From: an uncultured cyanobacterium
Lineage (GTDB): Bacteria > Cyanobacteriota > Cyanobacteriia > PCC-6307 > Cyanobiaceae
Length of the DNA stretch: 64,000 bases
Direction of reading: 5' to 3'
NCBI GenBank assembly: GCA_903935205.1
Contig: CAIZQU010000003.1
Span: 62,001 to 126,000 of the forward strand
Shown: positions 1 through 9,131 of the stretch, one piece after another
Position numbering within the stretch: position 1 is the stretch's first letter
Layout: each line of letters begins with the position of its first letter
Position numbers and translations under genes: made by a program
The notes under the pieces: generated by a model
Seen by the model: the letters and a program-made list of their open reading frames with translations, nothing else
Database searches by the model: none
Told to the model about the DNA's origin: nothing

Positions 1-157
1 CGCCATGGGAGGGCTCGCGACGCCAGTGGCGTTGGAGCGGACCCACAGCCGGATCACCCGAAACGTGCAGGTGTGCGGTGTGGAACGACCCGGGCAACCT
101 ACCAAACGGTGTCGCCGCCCCCCGAGGTCGCCCTGTCGACGGCCTGCGGAGTTGGCC

Positions 158-1087
158 TCAGAGTCCCTGCCGGCGAGCCTCGGCGAAGAGGGCCCGGACG
201 CCGAGGCGGTTGAGCGGGAGCCTCAACAACTCCATCGCCAGGCCGGGGTGGCCCGATCGGATCAACCAGCCCAGCAAGGGGCGCAGGCTGCGTTCGTTGA
301 GCAGGCCCCCCAGGGTGAGCAGCTCCCAGAGCAGGCGATGCAGCCAGGTGTACTGGATGATGAAACGCACCCGACGGGTGGGATGTTTTCGGTAAAACAC
401 CAGGCCCATGGCGGCCCGTTGGCGCTCCACCTCAATCAGGCGGGGGATCTGCTCCAGGCTGAGGGCCGGGTGCCAGTGGTAGCCCACCGCCCGCGGGCAC
501 CGGACCAGCTCAACCCCGAGGCGGCGCAGACGCTCGCCCAGCTCCAGATCCTCCCAGCCGTAGAGGCGAAAGCCGGTATCAAACAGCCCGGCGCGCTCCA
601 GCAGGCTGCGATCGATCGCCACATTGCCGGTGGCGAAGTAGGCGAAGGAGACGTCATTGAGCTTGTGGGGCTCACTGGTCGGCCGTTCAAAGCGGGCGGT
701 GTTGACCACCGCGCCGTAGGTGAAGCAGAGGCGATCACCTCGCTGCCGCCAGCGGCGTTCCAGGGCCTCAGCATGGCGGAGCAGAAAATCCGGAAGCACC
801 ACCAGATCGCTGTCGATGAACACGATCACGTCGCCCCGGGCCTGCTCGACTCCCCTGTTGCGCCCCTCGGCGGGGCCGCCGTGGTCCTGCAGGATCAGGC
901 GCACATGGGGCAGGCGCTGCTGGTTGGCGCGAATCCAGGCCACGGTGTCATCGGTGGAGCCGTCATCGACCAGCACGACCTCGTAGGTGCGAATCGGTGC
1001 GGCGATCTCCTGACGCTCCAGGGCCTCCAGGCACTGACGCAGGATCGGCAACCGGTTGTAGGTGGGGATGACGACGCTCAGAAACAT
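158..1087 (-). CDS. Family 2 glycosyltransferase
   Basis: Probable inverting glycosyltransferase with a GT-A fold that transfers a sugar from a nucleotide-sugar donor, likely for cell-surface polysaccharide or glycolipid. The N-terminus reads VVIPTYN (residues 5-11), then DDGS (41-44) and a DSD metal/nucleotide motif (92-94), and a later GWEDLELG stretch fits the acceptor-side acidic motif. I start at the ATG at 1087, which begins MFLSVVIPTYN; the open frame runs 29 codons further upstream but that part is low-complexity and is not expected in this family. About 309 aa, a normal single-domain length. No transmembrane segment is obvious. Acceptor and product cannot be told from sequence. Confidence 0.85.
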   Translation of the reverse strand: MFLSVVIPTYNRLPILRQCLEALERQEIAAPIRTYEVVLVDDGSTDDTVAWIRANQQRLPHVRLILQDHGGPAEGRNRGVEQARGDVIVFIDSDLVVLPDFLLRHAEALERRWRQRGDRLCFTYGAVVNTARFERPTSEPHKLNDVSFAYFATGNVAIDRSLLERAGLFDTGFRLYGWEDLELGERLRRLGVELVRCPRAVGYHWHPALSLEQIPRLIEVERQRAAMGLVFYRKHPTRRVRFIIQYTWLHRLLWELLTLGGLLNERSLRPLLGWLIRSGHPGLAMELLRLPLNRLGVRALFAEARRQGL

Positions 1088-1249
1088 GGCAGCGACGCGG
1101 GAACTGGCCGGTGGGACCTGAAGGGCGGCCGTGCTGGGGGGCGATGCCCCCGAGTCGCCTGGACCGCGCGGCAACGAAAAGGGGGATCCCCTTCGGAACC
1201 CCCCCCGGACCCAGGACCACCGAAACGGAACGGCGGTGGCTCTGGCGGA

Positions 1250-1405
1250 TCAGTCGGCGGCGCCACCGTTGTTGGCGGTGCCGGTGACGCCGTTGCCGGC
1301 ACCTTCACCACGGCCCTCGTTGCGGAGCTTGCGCTTCTTGAACTTGCGGGCGTAGGCGCGGTTGCGCTCCTGCTTCTCTTTCTTCAGATTCCTGCGCTTG
1401 GCCAT
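1250..1405 (-). CDS. Small basic conserved protein
   Basis: A 51-residue protein starting MAKRRNLKKEKQERNR. The first 30 residues are strongly basic (Lys/Arg-rich, helical); the last 20 are Gly/Asn/Ala-rich. This resembles small basic proteins of unknown role kept in marine and freshwater Synechococcus-type genomes; I recognise the look, not a function. It could bind RNA or the ribosome, but that is inference from charge only. It sits between the glycosyltransferase and devA on the same strand, with 34 bases to devA. Confidence 0.6.
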   Translation of the reverse strand: MAKRRNLKKEKQERNRAYARKFKKRKLRNEGRGEGAGNGVTGTANNGGAAD

Positions 1406-1439
1406 GCGGTCGGCGGTTCCAGTGCGTTGGGGTAGGCCA

Positions 1440-2201
1440 TCACCCTACCGAACCGCTGGCCTCGCGGTCGTTGAACAGGCCCTCATAGAGCCGACCGTCC
1501 TCCATCCGCACCAGGCGATCGGCCAGATCGAGGATGCGGGAATCGTGGGTCACCATCAGCACGCTGCAGCCCTGATCGCGGGCCAGGCTGCGCAGCAGTT
1601 CGACCACCTCGCGGCCGGTGCGGCTATCGAGGGCGGCGGTGGGCTCATCGGCCAGGAGCAGGCGGGGCTGGGCGGCCAGGGCGCGGGCGATCGCCACCCG
1701 CTGCTTCTGGCCACCGGACAGGTCATGGGGGAGTTTGTGGAGATGGTCCCCGAGACCCACCTCCCGCAACCAGCGGCGGGCCAGGTCGCGGCGGCTGCGG
1801 TAACCGAGGCCGGGCAGCAGGTCAGCACCCATCTGCACGTTCTGTTCAGCGCTGAGGCAGCGCAGCAGGTTGTGACCCTGAAAGATCATGCCGATGCCGC
1901 AGCGCAACCGCTGGCGCTCAGCTCGGCCGGCGCCATGGAGCTCCTCGCCGAACAGGCGAATCGAGCCGGCCATCACCTGGCGCAGGGCACCGACCAGGGT
2001 CAGCAGGGTGGTCTTGCCGCAGCCTGAGGGTCCGGTGAGCAACACCACCTCACCGGGGTGGATGGTGAGATCGACCCGATCGAGCACCTGGCGAAGGTTG
2101 ACGCCGCTGCCGTACCAGTGGCTGAGTTGCCGGACCGCCACGGTGGGAATCGAGGAGCTCCGGACGGCGGCGGGGCTGGTGGAAGAGACGCTGGTCACCA
2201 T
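1440..2201 (-). CDS. devA: DevA-type ABC exporter ATP-binding protein
   Basis: ATPase subunit of a DevBCA-type exporter (MacB/LolD-like). Walker A is GPSGCGKT at residues 57-64; the signature [15 protein letters not shown], Walker [13 protein letters not shown] and the switch His in MVTHD all follow in order, so it should be active. I use the ATG at 2201, seven bases after the devC stop; an in-frame ATG at 2234 would overlap devC by 26 bases. It is the last gene of pcyA-devB-devC-devA. In Anabaena DevBCA exports heterocyst glycolipids with a TolC partner; the substrate in a unicellular strain is unknown. Confidence 0.88.
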   Translation of the reverse strand: MVTSVSSTSPAAVRSSSIPTVAVRQLSHWYGSGVNLRQVLDRVDLTIHPGEVVLLTGPSGCGKTTLLTLVGALRQVMAGSIRLFGEELHGAGRAERQRLRCGIGMIFQGHNLLRCLSAEQNVQMGADLLPGLGYRSRRDLARRWLREVGLGDHLHKLPHDLSGGQKQRVAIARALAAQPRLLLADEPTAALDSRTGREVVELLRSLARDQGCSVLMVTHDSRILDLADRLVRMEDGRLYEGLFNDREASGSVG

Positions 2202-2208
2202 GGCCGGT

Positions 2209-3381
2209 TCAGAAGATTTCGGCCGGATCGGCATCGCCGAGCTTGCGCATCGCCAACAACGCCGAAACCAGGCACATCGTCAGGATCATCGCGAACACCA
2301 GCAGCGAACGGGGCCCGTCCATCGACACCGGCAACTGGGTGCCTGAGCGAATCAAGGCATAAAGGCCCTGGCCGATCAACCAGGCCGGCAGGTAGCCGAA
2401 CAGGGCCAGCAGCAGGCCTTCACGGGCCACGACAGCAAGCAGCTGGGGCAGGGGATAACCCATGGCCATCAACGTGGCGTATTCGGGCAGATGATCGCTG
2501 ACATCAGAATAGAGAATCTGGTAGACGATAACACAGCCAACAACAAAACCCATTCCGGCTCCAAGGGTAAAGATAAAGCCGATTGCCGTGCTGCTCCGCC
2601 AATAGTTCTTCTCAAAATCGATGAAGCCATTCTTGCTGAAGATCGTCACATCCTTCGGCAGACGTTGCTTCAGTCGCTGGCTCACCTCCGCCGGATCAGC
2701 ACCGGGTCGCAGCCGGATCAGGCCCAGTTCGATGCTGCCTGGTGGGGTGTTGGGCAACAGGGAGAGAAAGGTTTCGCTGCTGGTGAGCAGGTTGCCATCG
2801 GCCCCGAAGGAGGGACCGATGGACACCAGCCCAGCCACCCGCACCCGTTGCCCTGCGACCTCGGTGTCGATGCTGCGACCCTGGCGGTACCAGCTGGCGA
2901 TCGGCCCGAACTCCGGTCGGGACAGGGCATCAAACAGAACACGCCCCCGCTGGCTGAGCACCCGGGCCTGCTCCGCCAGATCGGGGTCGAGGAAGAGGGG
3001 ATCCTCAGGGTCGAAGCCAACGGCCAGAATCGAACGGGTGGCCCGGGTCTCGGGATTGCGCCAGAGCAGGAAATTCCAGTGGACCGGCGTGATGCCCGCC
3101 ACCGCTGGATCGGCCATCACCTGCACCAGCCGCCGCCGTGGGAAGCCAGCCATGGCGATCGAGCTCATCGTGCGCGGGCTGACCAGCACCAGATCGGCGT
3201 CGAAGCGCTTGTGGATCACGACGCTGGCGTCAAAGAGCCCATCACGGAAGCCGAGCTGCAGGAACATCAGGATTCCGGCAAAGGCGATGCCGGCCAGGGC
3301 CACCGCCAGGCGCGCCGGCTGGCGACCCAGCAGCAACAGGGCCAGGGGAATGCGGCGGGAGGGCCAGAGGCGATCAAGCAT
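2209..3381 (-). CDS. devC: DevC-type ABC exporter permease
   Basis: Inner-membrane permease partner of DevA, 390 aa, the usual DevC length. It has the MacB/FtsX-like plan: one N-terminal membrane segment (about residues 10-45, LALLLLGRQPARLAVALAG...), a large periplasmic domain, then three C-terminal membrane segments (about 270-300, 315-345 and 350-380). It lies 9 bases downstream of devB and 7 bases upstream of devA, so the three form one transcription unit. DevB, DevC and DevA together should span the inner membrane and periplasm and dock to an outer-membrane channel. Confidence 0.9.
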   Translation of the reverse strand: MLDRLWPSRRIPLALLLLGRQPARLAVALAGIAFAGILMFLQLGFRDGLFDASVVIHKRFDADLVLVSPRTMSSIAMAGFPRRRLVQVMADPAVAGITPVHWNFLLWRNPETRATRSILAVGFDPEDPLFLDPDLAEQARVLSQRGRVLFDALSRPEFGPIASWYRQGRSIDTEVAGQRVRVAGLVSIGPSFGADGNLLTSSETFLSLLPNTPPGSIELGLIRLRPGADPAEVSQRLKQRLPKDVTIFSKNGFIDFEKNYWRSSTAIGFIFTLGAGMGFVVGCVIVYQILYSDVSDHLPEYATLMAMGYPLPQLLAVVAREGLLLALFGYLPAWLIGQGLYALIRSGTQLPVSMDGPRSLLVFAMILTMCLVSALLAMRKLGDADPAEIF

Positions 3382-3390
3382 GGCCTCGCC

Positions 3391-4413
3391 TCAAGTCCCC
3401 AGGCGGGCGATCACCTTCAGGCCCGTGAGCTGGCGGACCCTTTGGGCATCGTCGGGCTCGAGGCTGACCCGCACTTCAACGATGCGGGCATCGGCATCGC
3501 CGGTGGGGTCGGTGGAGAGCACCTGGCGCTGGCGCACCTGCGGACTGATCCGGATGACACGGCCCCGCAGAGTTCCGGTGAAACCGCCGTTCTCACTGCT
3601 CAGCTGCACCGCCATCCTGGGTCGTACCCGGGCGACGTCACTCTCGTAGACCTCCAGCAGCGCCTCCATCCGGTCGCTGGCGCCCAGCTCCAGAATGCCC
3701 CGATCACCAGGGCGCTCCCCGACCCTGGCGTTGATCCGCAGCACCGTGCCGGCGATCGGGGCGCGCAATTCGGTGTTCGCCAGATCGGCCTCGATCTTGG
3801 CCAACTCCGCCTTCGCCTCCTGCAACTCGCCCTGCAGCAGCAGGTTGTCCTGGCTGCGGCGATCCAGCTCATCAACGGCGATCGCACCGACCCCGGCCAG
3901 GCTGCGGTAGCGCTCCAGCTCTCGATTCTCGACGGTGAGACGGCGCTGCAGAGTGCCGATGCGCGCCACCAGCACACCCCGTTCGGCCTGTTGGGTCGGG
4001 CCGGTGTCGAATCGGGCCAGAATCTGGCCGCTGGCCACCCGATCCCCCTCAGCCACCAGCAGCTCTGTGATCCTGGGGGTGCCGCCCATGGCGCTGGTGG
4101 GGGCCGCGAGCACGCGGATGTCGCCTGCGGGCTCAAGCCTGCCGAGGGCCGCCACCATCTCCTGGCGCTGCACCCGCGTTTGCTCGGGCAAGGGCGGGCG
4201 ACGGGCGGGGCGTTGGGAGAACGCCTTCCAGGCCAACAGGCCGCCGAATCCAGCGAAAGCGATCAGGCCAGCGATGAGAGCTCGGGAGGGTCGTCGAACA
4301 GCAGGTTCTCGATGTACCGGTCCGCCCAGGCCGGGTTGAAAGCCTTCGCCAACACGCGGCGGGTCTTGTCGTTCTGTTTCTGTTGCTTGCAATAGCGAAG
4401 TTGTCCGTGCCAT
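3391..4413 (-). CDS. devB: DevB-type membrane fusion protein (HlyD family)
   Basis: Periplasmic adaptor of the DevBCA exporter. After a cytoplasmic N-terminus of about 45 residues comes one membrane anchor (ALIAGLIAFAGFGGLLAW), then a split biotinyl-lipoyl domain (around RITELLVAEGDRVASGQILARFD and LRAPIAGTVLRI), a helical hairpin between the halves (about residues 135-200), and a beta-barrel. The start is odd: the first 151 bases overlap the 3' end of pcyA in another frame. I see no ATG or GTG after the overlap and before the anchor, only a TTG at 4392, so translation must begin inside pcyA. Confidence 0.85.
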   Translation of the reverse strand: MARTTSLLQATETERQDPPRVGEGFQPGLGGPVHREPAVRRPSRALIAGLIAFAGFGGLLAWKAFSQRPARRPPLPEQTRVQRQEMVAALGRLEPAGDIRVLAAPTSAMGGTPRITELLVAEGDRVASGQILARFDTGPTQQAERGVLVARIGTLQRRLTVENRELERYRSLAGVGAIAVDELDRRSQDNLLLQGELQEAKAELAKIEADLANTELRAPIAGTVLRINARVGERPGDRGILELGASDRMEALLEVYESDVARVRPRMAVQLSSENGGFTGTLRGRVIRISPQVRQRQVLSTDPTGDADARIVEVRVSLEPDDAQRVRQLTGLKVIARLGT

Positions 4414-5027
4414 CGGGCGAGCGTAGCCGCATCATCCCGGCCACCCGGTTCGCTGCGAGCCACCGCTTCAGCAAGCACATCCAGCACCCCGACCACGTGG
4501 TCGACGAACCGCTGCTCCTCCTCGCCATCGCTTGGGCGCAGGAACAGCACATGACGGGAGAAGATCGAACCCCAGGCCGGCAGCTCCCGTTCCTGGGCGA
4601 AGCCCGATCGGGGTAGGGCGGCCAGGGCCCGATCGATTCCCGCCGGCAGCCCGTCGGCGACCGGCGAAAGATCCACGATCGCCGCCGACACCACGCCGCG
4701 GCCGGCCACGATGTCTGCACCGAAGACCGGCAGGTCGTGGCGGGGGTCGGGAAAGAAGACGCAGTGGAGGATCTGCAGGCCGGCGCCGAGTCGGGCGGTC
4801 TCCAGGTGGAGCTTGCGCAGGCCCCGGCAGCGATGCACCTCATTGCGGATGAACAGATCCTCACCGTCGAGGCTGCCGCTGATCGCCTCCAGCTCCGGAT
4901 CGATCGCCAGGCCCTCCAGCTCGGGCAGCCGATCGCGGCAGCTGCGGATCCGACCCGCCAGGGCATCGACCAGGGGGTGGATGCCGGAGGGGGTGGAGCC
5001 ATCCGGACCAGGGGAAACCGGCGTCAT
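4263..5027 (-). CDS. pcyA: Phycocyanobilin:ferredoxin oxidoreductase
   Basis: Reduces biliverdin IXalpha to phycocyanobilin, the phycobilisome chromophore, using electrons from ferredoxin. Family landmarks are present: the active-site His in RKLHLETA, the catalytic Asp in VFGADIV, and the C-terminal block YCKQQKQNDKTRRVLAKAF. At 254 aa it is close to the usual length. The ATG at 5027 gives MTPVSPGPDG; the frame extends upstream but overlaps the divergent M16 peptidase start, so the shorter form is preferred. It faces a peptidase gene 43 bases away, and its last 151 bases are shared with devB. Confidence 0.92.
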   Translation of the reverse strand: MTPVSPGPDGSTPSGIHPLVDALAGRIRSCRDRLPELEGLAIDPELEAISGSLDGEDLFIRNEVHRCRGLRKLHLETARLGAGLQILHCVFFPDPRHDLPVFGADIVAGRGVVSAAIVDLSPVADGLPAGIDRALAALPRSGFAQERELPAWGSIFSRHVLFLRPSDGEEEQRFVDHVVGVLDVLAEAVARSEPGGRDDAATLARWHGQLRYCKQQKQNDKTRRVLAKAFNPAWADRYIENLLFDDPPELSSLA

Positions 5028-5070
5028 CGCGCCACCGCAGCCAGCAGAATGGCGATCTTGCCATGTCTGC

Positions 5071-6345
5071 ATGCACCACCCCCCGCCCCGTTGCGGCCCC
5101 CTCCTGCCCGGCCTGGCCGAACCCCAGCGGAGGGTCCTGGCCAACGGCAACCAGGTGGTGAGCCTCAGCATCGCCGAGGCGCCCCTGGTGTGCATCGATT
5201 TCTGGTGCCGGGCCGGCAGCGCCTTTGAAACATCAGCCGAGAGCGGCCTGGCCCACTTCCTGGAACACATGGTGTTCAAGGGCAGCCGCAGCCTCGGGGC
5301 CGGCGAATTCGATCGACGGATCGAGGCCCTCGGAGGCAGCAGCAATGCGGCCACCGGCTTCGATGACGTGCACTACCACGTGCTGATTCCCCCTCAGGCG
5401 GCGGCCGAAGCGCTGGCGCTGCTGCTCGATCTGGTGCTCGAACCGCGCCTCGACGGCGACGATTTCGCCATGGAGCGCCAGGTGGTGCTCGAGGAGCTGG
5501 CCCAGAGCGAGGACCAACCCGAGGAGCTGGCACTGCAGAAGCTGCTGGCCCTGGCCTGTCCCAACCATCCCTATGGCCTGCCCATCCTCGGCAGCCGTGA
5601 TGCCCTGCTCCACCATGACCCCGGAGCGATGGCCAGCTTCCACCGACGCCTCTACGGCGGTGGCCGCTGCGTGCTGGCCCTCACCGGAGCCGTGGCCGAT
5701 GGCAGCCTGATGGACCACGCCTGTCAGGGTCCCCTGGCCGCCATGGCCGCTGCGGTGGATCCTGGACCGCGGCCCGGGCTGGTCACGGTCAGCGGCGAGG
5801 AGCGGCTGGCCCTGCCGCGGCTCGAGGCCGCCCGTCTGCTGATGGCCTGGAACCAGCCGGCAGCCGGAGATCTGCGCGGTGTGATGGGTGCCGACCTGGC
5901 CACCACCCTGCTGGCGGAAGGCCGTCGCAGCCGCCTGGTGGCGCGCCTGCGGGAGGAACTGCAGCTGGTCGAGAGCGTCGATCTCGATCTTCACCCGATG
6001 GAATCGGGCAGCCTGGCCCTGCTGGAGGCGGTCTGCGACCCGGTTGAGCTGCCCGAGGTGCGCGCTGCCATTGGCGAGGTCTGGCAGGAGGTGATGGCCG
6101 AACCGGTCGGTTCAGCCGAATGGGACAGGATCCGGCGACTGGTGGCCAACAGCTACCGCTTCGGCATGGAAGCCGCCGGCAGCGTCGCCGGCCTGCTGGG
6201 AACCGGCCATCTCTGGGGGCGTCACGGCAGCCTCGATGAACCCCTGCGAACCCTGGCGGAGTGGAGCGCCGAGGAGCTGCGCGACCAGGCCCTGGCGGCA
6301 CTCGACCCAGACCGAGCCTTCGTGCTCGAGGCGGTGCCGGCATGA
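5071..6345 (+). CDS. M16 family zinc peptidase (active type)
   Basis: Insulinase/mitochondrial-processing-peptidase-like zinc protease of 424 aa. The inverted zinc motif HxxEH is intact as HFLEH at residues 62-66, and a downstream Glu-rich helix (VVLEELAQSEDQPEE) supplies the third ligand. The gene directly upstream of a catalytically empty M16 partner fits the common bacterial two-subunit arrangement. I start at the ATG at 5071; the open frame before it overlaps pcyA. The stop overlaps the next start (ATGA at 6342-6345), so the pair is translationally coupled. No signal peptide, so probably cytoplasmic. Confidence 0.85.
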   Translation: MHHPPPRCGPLLPGLAEPQRRVLANGNQVVSLSIAEAPLVCIDFWCRAGSAFETSAESGLAHFLEHMVFKGSRSLGAGEFDRRIEALGGSSNAATGFDDVHYHVLIPPQAAAEALALLLDLVLEPRLDGDDFAMERQVVLEELAQSEDQPEELALQKLLALACPNHPYGLPILGSRDALLHHDPGAMASFHRRLYGGGRCVLALTGAVADGSLMDHACQGPLAAMAAAVDPGPRPGLVTVSGEERLALPRLEAARLLMAWNQPAAGDLRGVMGADLATTLLAEGRRSRLVARLREELQLVESVDLDLHPMESGSLALLEAVCDPVELPEVRAAIGEVWQEVMAEPVGSAEWDRIRRLVANSYRFGMEAAGSVAGLLGTGHLWGRHGSLDEPLRTLAEWSAEELRDQALAALDPDRAFVLEAVPA

Positions 6346-7670
6346 ACGACCACTCCCCTGCCCCCACCCTGCTCACCCTCAGCGGCGGCCTGCCGGTGGT
6401 GGTGCTGCCCCGGGGAGGGCCCGATATCCTTGCGGCACGATTGGCGATCCCAGGCGGCAGCGGCGCCGATCCGGCGAACCAACGCGGTGCCCACCAGCTC
6501 CTTGCCGGCACGATGACCCGCGGCTGCGCCGGGCTCGACGCCGAGGCCCTGGCCGATCTGGTCGAGGGTGCAGGGGCAAGCCTGCGAGCCGAAGCCAACG
6601 AGGACGCCCTGGTGGTGGGTCTCAAATGTGCGGCCGATGACGCCGAGGCCCTGCTTCCCCTGTTGCTGAACCTGGTGCGCCAGCCCCGGCTCGAAGCTGA
6701 GCAGGTGGCGATCGAGCGCCAGCTGAATCTCCAGACGCTCCAGCGGCTGCGGGAAGATCCGTTCCAGCTGGCCCACGATCAGCTGCGCGCTCTGCTCTAC
6801 GGCGGTGGCCCCTACGGCCACGATCCCCTCGGGGTGGAGACCGATCTGCGGGCGATCAGCAGGGATGACCTCCGCGCCCTGGCCGATGCCCTGGGGAGCC
6901 GGGGCGCGGTGCTGGTGCTCTGCGGCAGCACACCCGAGCAGCTGCAGGAACTGCTGGAGCAACCCCTGGCGGAACACCCCTGGTCGATTCCGGGAGCCCC
7001 CCGGAACGGCCCAGCCCCCTCGGAACGCCCCGGCCCCGGGGAGGAGCCAGCAGCAGGCCTGGCGGTTCAGGAGCAGGACACCGAGCAGCTGGTGCTCATG
7101 CTCGGCTGCCCCACAGTGCCGCTCGGCCATCCCGATGCCCTGGCCCTGCGGCTGCTGCAGACCCACCTGGGGATGGGGATGTCGAGCCGCCTGTTCCAGG
7201 TGATGCGCGAGGAGAGGGGTCTGGCCTACGACGTGGGCGTGAGCATGCCGGCCCGCTGCGGGGCTGCACCGTTCGTGATCCACCTGGCCAGCTCCGCCGA
7301 TCGGGCGGCCGAAGCCACCGCCAGTCTCTGTGAGGAGTGGCAGCGTCTGCTGGACAGCCCCCTCGATGCCGAGCCCCTGGCCCTGGCCCTGGCCAAGTAC
7401 GTGGGGCAGGACGCGATGGGGCGCCAGACCTGCGGCCAGATCGCCGAACGGCAGGTTCTGCTGCTCAGCCATGGCTTACCGGCCGACCACGTGGAGCGTT
7501 GCCTGGAACGGGCCGCCAGCCTGCGGGGCCAGGACCTCCAGGCGGCAGCACAACGCTGGCTGGCGACGCCAAGCCTCAGCCTGGTCGGTCCGCCCGCAGC
7601 GCTGGAGACGGCATCGGCCGTCTGGAATGCCGCCGGCCTCAGCCCTCCCCGTGGGACCCTGCCGCTCTGA
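6342..7670 (+). CDS. M16 family peptidase-like protein (non-catalytic partner)
   Basis: A 442-aa M16 fold protein with no HxxEH: the place of the motif reads GAHQLLAG. The C-terminal M16 domain has an Arg/Tyr-type substrate pocket block (SSRLFQVMREERGLAYDV), as in the regulatory subunits of heteromeric M16 peptidases. It overlaps the active M16 gene by four bases, so a complex of the two is the simplest reading. Its 3' end overlaps the convergent sipA gene by 32 bases. Confidence 0.83.
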   Translation: MNDHSPAPTLLTLSGGLPVVVLPRGGPDILAARLAIPGGSGADPANQRGAHQLLAGTMTRGCAGLDAEALADLVEGAGASLRAEANEDALVVGLKCAADDAEALLPLLLNLVRQPRLEAEQVAIERQLNLQTLQRLREDPFQLAHDQLRALLYGGGPYGHDPLGVETDLRAISRDDLRALADALGSRGAVLVLCGSTPEQLQELLEQPLAEHPWSIPGAPRNGPAPSERPGPGEEPAAGLAVQEQDTEQLVLMLGCPTVPLGHPDALALRLLQTHLGMGMSSRLFQVMREERGLAYDVGVSMPARCGAAPFVIHLASSADRAAEATASLCEEWQRLLDSPLDAEPLALALAKYVGQDAMGRQTCGQIAERQVLLLSHGLPADHVERCLERAASLRGQDLQAAAQRWLATPSLSLVGPPAALETASAVWNAAGLSPPRGTLPL

Positions 7671-7941
7671 GCTGGCTGGCGGCCAGCAGGAAGGTGCCGC
7701 GGCGGAACCGCACCGCCACCACCTCACCGGCCCTCCGTTCGCAGATCCGGCCCACTTCGCCGGCGTCCACCAGATCCGGCGGCCGCAGCATCGGCATCGG
7801 CTCGGCGGTCTTGAGGTAGCGCAGGCTGCCCACCACCACCACCGGGTCCCCGATCGCCAGGACGACGGCATCGGCGCCCCCGTCCGGGTCGGAGGGGGGG
7901 CCGGGGGGAGGGGAGGGGGCTGGGCCGGATGGACTGGCCAC
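7639..7941 (-). CDS. sipA: SipA-like regulatory protein (DUF3148)
   Basis: Small cyanobacterial protein of the SipA/DUF3148 family. In Synechococcus and Synechocystis SipA binds the sensor kinase NblS (Hik33) and tunes its activity in the high-light and nutrient stress pathway; relatives are often annotated NAD(P)H dehydrogenase assembly proteins. The conserved block is seen as YLKTAEPMPMLRPPDLV followed by GEVGRI and VRFRRGTFLL. The first 25 residues (Pro/Gly/Ser-rich) look like a non-conserved leader, and a start slightly further in is possible. Convergent with the M16 gene and overlapping it by 32 bases. Confidence 0.8.
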   Translation of the reverse strand: MASPSGPAPSPPPGPPSDPDGGADAVVLAIGDPVVVVGSLRYLKTAEPMPMLRPPDLVDAGEVGRICERRAGEVVAVRFRRGTFLLAASQLRAAGSHGEG

Positions 7942-8004
7942 GGCATCGTCTCTTCTCAGCTGAACCTAGCTGCAGCAGGATGGGCAGCACCGATGGAGGC
8001 CTAG

Positions 8005-8574
8005 TTGCGAGCCCTTGCCACCTGGAGCGGCGCGATCGTCGGACTGCTGCTGATCGTGGCCGGAGGATTGATCCCCGCCTCCATCCCCTGGATCGATCCC
8101 CAGGGCTGGAGTCTGCGTCCGCTCGGCATCACCCTGCAGGTTCCGGCCCTGCTGCTCACCGCCCTGGTGACGGGCCCCCGCAGCGCCCTGCTGGCGGCGG
8201 TCGCTTATCTGAGCGTGGGCCTGTTCCAGCTGCCGGTGTTCCAGGAGGGAGGAGGGCTGGGCTATCTGCTGGATCCCGGTTTCGGCTACCTGGCCGGTTT
8301 TGTGCCGGCGGCCTGGATCACCGGCCGGCTCGCCCGCCAGCAGGGCATGGATGACCCCCTGGCCCTCACCGCCGCCGCCGCCCTGGGCCTGGTGGTCCTG
8401 CAGTTCTGCGGTCTGATGAATCTGCTCCTGGGGGCGGCCGCCGGCCGGTGGGAGACGGGCCTGATGCCGATGCTCGTGGGGTACGGACTGGCCCTGATCC
8501 CCCAGCTGCTGCTCTGCTGCGCCGCCGGTCTTCTGGCCTGGATCCTGCGGCGGATTCTGCTGGTGCAGCTGTGA
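8005..8574 (+). CDS. bioY: BioY biotin transporter substrate-binding component
   Basis: S-component that binds biotin in the membrane, either alone or with an ECF energy module. The 189-aa protein is nearly all hydrophobic, with about six membrane segments, and carries the BioY blocks VTGPRSALLAAVAYLSVG, LPVF and GGGLGYLLDPGFGYLAGF. The start is a TTG at 8005, decided by a good ribosome site, GGAGG at 7995-7999, five bases upstream. It overlaps lspA by four bases if lspA uses its GTG. No BirA-like operator was recognised. Confidence 0.88.
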   Translation: MRALATWSGAIVGLLLIVAGGLIPASIPWIDPQGWSLRPLGITLQVPALLLTALVTGPRSALLAAVAYLSVGLFQLPVFQEGGGLGYLLDPGFGYLAGFVPAAWITGRLARQQGMDDPLALTAAAALGLVVLQFCGLMNLLLGAAAGRWETGLMPMLVGYGLALIPQLLLCCAAGLLAWILRRILLVQL

Positions 8575-9131
8575 CGAGCCCCTTCGGATCGCCGACGCGG
8601 AGCCCCGGCCGGTCCGTAGCCAACCGGATGCGACTGCTGTCCCTGGCCCTGGCGGCCCTGCTTCTGCTGGCCGACCAGCTGAGCAAGCACTGGGCGACCC
8701 TGCATCTGCCCCTGGGCCAGGTCCGTCCCTTCCTGCCGGGGCTGCTGGCCCTGCAACGGGTGCACAACACCGGGGCGGCCTTCAGCCTGTTCAGTGGCTC
8801 CACCGAGACCCTCGGTCTGGTGAGCCTGATGGTCAGCCTGGCGGTCTTGGTCTGGATCCTGCGCAGCCCGCCGCGGGGCCTGTGGCTGAGCCTCGGCCTG
8901 GGATGCCTGCTCGGGGGTGCTGCGGGCAACGGCATCGATCGCTGGCGCCATGGCGCCGTCACGGATTTTCTGGCCTTGGTGCCGGTCGACTTCCCGGTGT
9001 TCAACCTGGCGGATGTGGCGATCAATCTGGCGGTGCTCTGCCTGCTGATCGATCAGCTGCCCCAGCTGGGAATCGCCGCAACCGGCAACAGTCCCAGGGG
9101 ATCGGGCGACGATCCCGGACCCCATGGCTGA
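8571..9131 (+). CDS. lspA: Lipoprotein signal peptidase (signal peptidase II)
   Basis: Aspartic protease that removes signal peptides from lipid-modified prolipoproteins at the inner membrane. Four membrane segments are visible; the catalytic Asp pair is in NGIDRWRHGAVTDFL and VFNLADVAIN, and RVHNTGAAFSLF is the conserved middle block. The start is uncertain: a GTG at 8571 overlaps the bioY stop (GTGA), while an ATG at 8628 begins just before the first membrane segment (MRLLSLALAALLL). The 3' end overlaps the FHA-PBP gene by eight bases. Confidence 0.87.
   Translation: MTSPFGSPTRSPGRSVANRMRLLSLALAALLLLADQLSKHWATLHLPLGQVRPFLPGLLALQRVHNTGAAFSLFSGSTETLGLVSLMVSLAVLVWILRSPPRGLWLSLGLGCLLGGAAGNGIDRWRHGAVTDFLALVPVDFPVFNLADVAINLAVLCLLIDQLPQLGIAATGNSPRGSGDDPGPHG

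Noticed and set aside
1..157. A minus-strand ATG at bases 4-6 as the start of a gene leaving the window
   Set aside because: Only two codons are visible, so no gene can be supported; the rest of the stretch shows no motif.
5..4395. Long plus-strand open frames opposite the glycosyltransferase and dev genes
   Set aside because: They mirror well-supported minus-strand genes, are rich in Gln, Gly, Pro and Arg, and show no motif; high GC removes stop codons.
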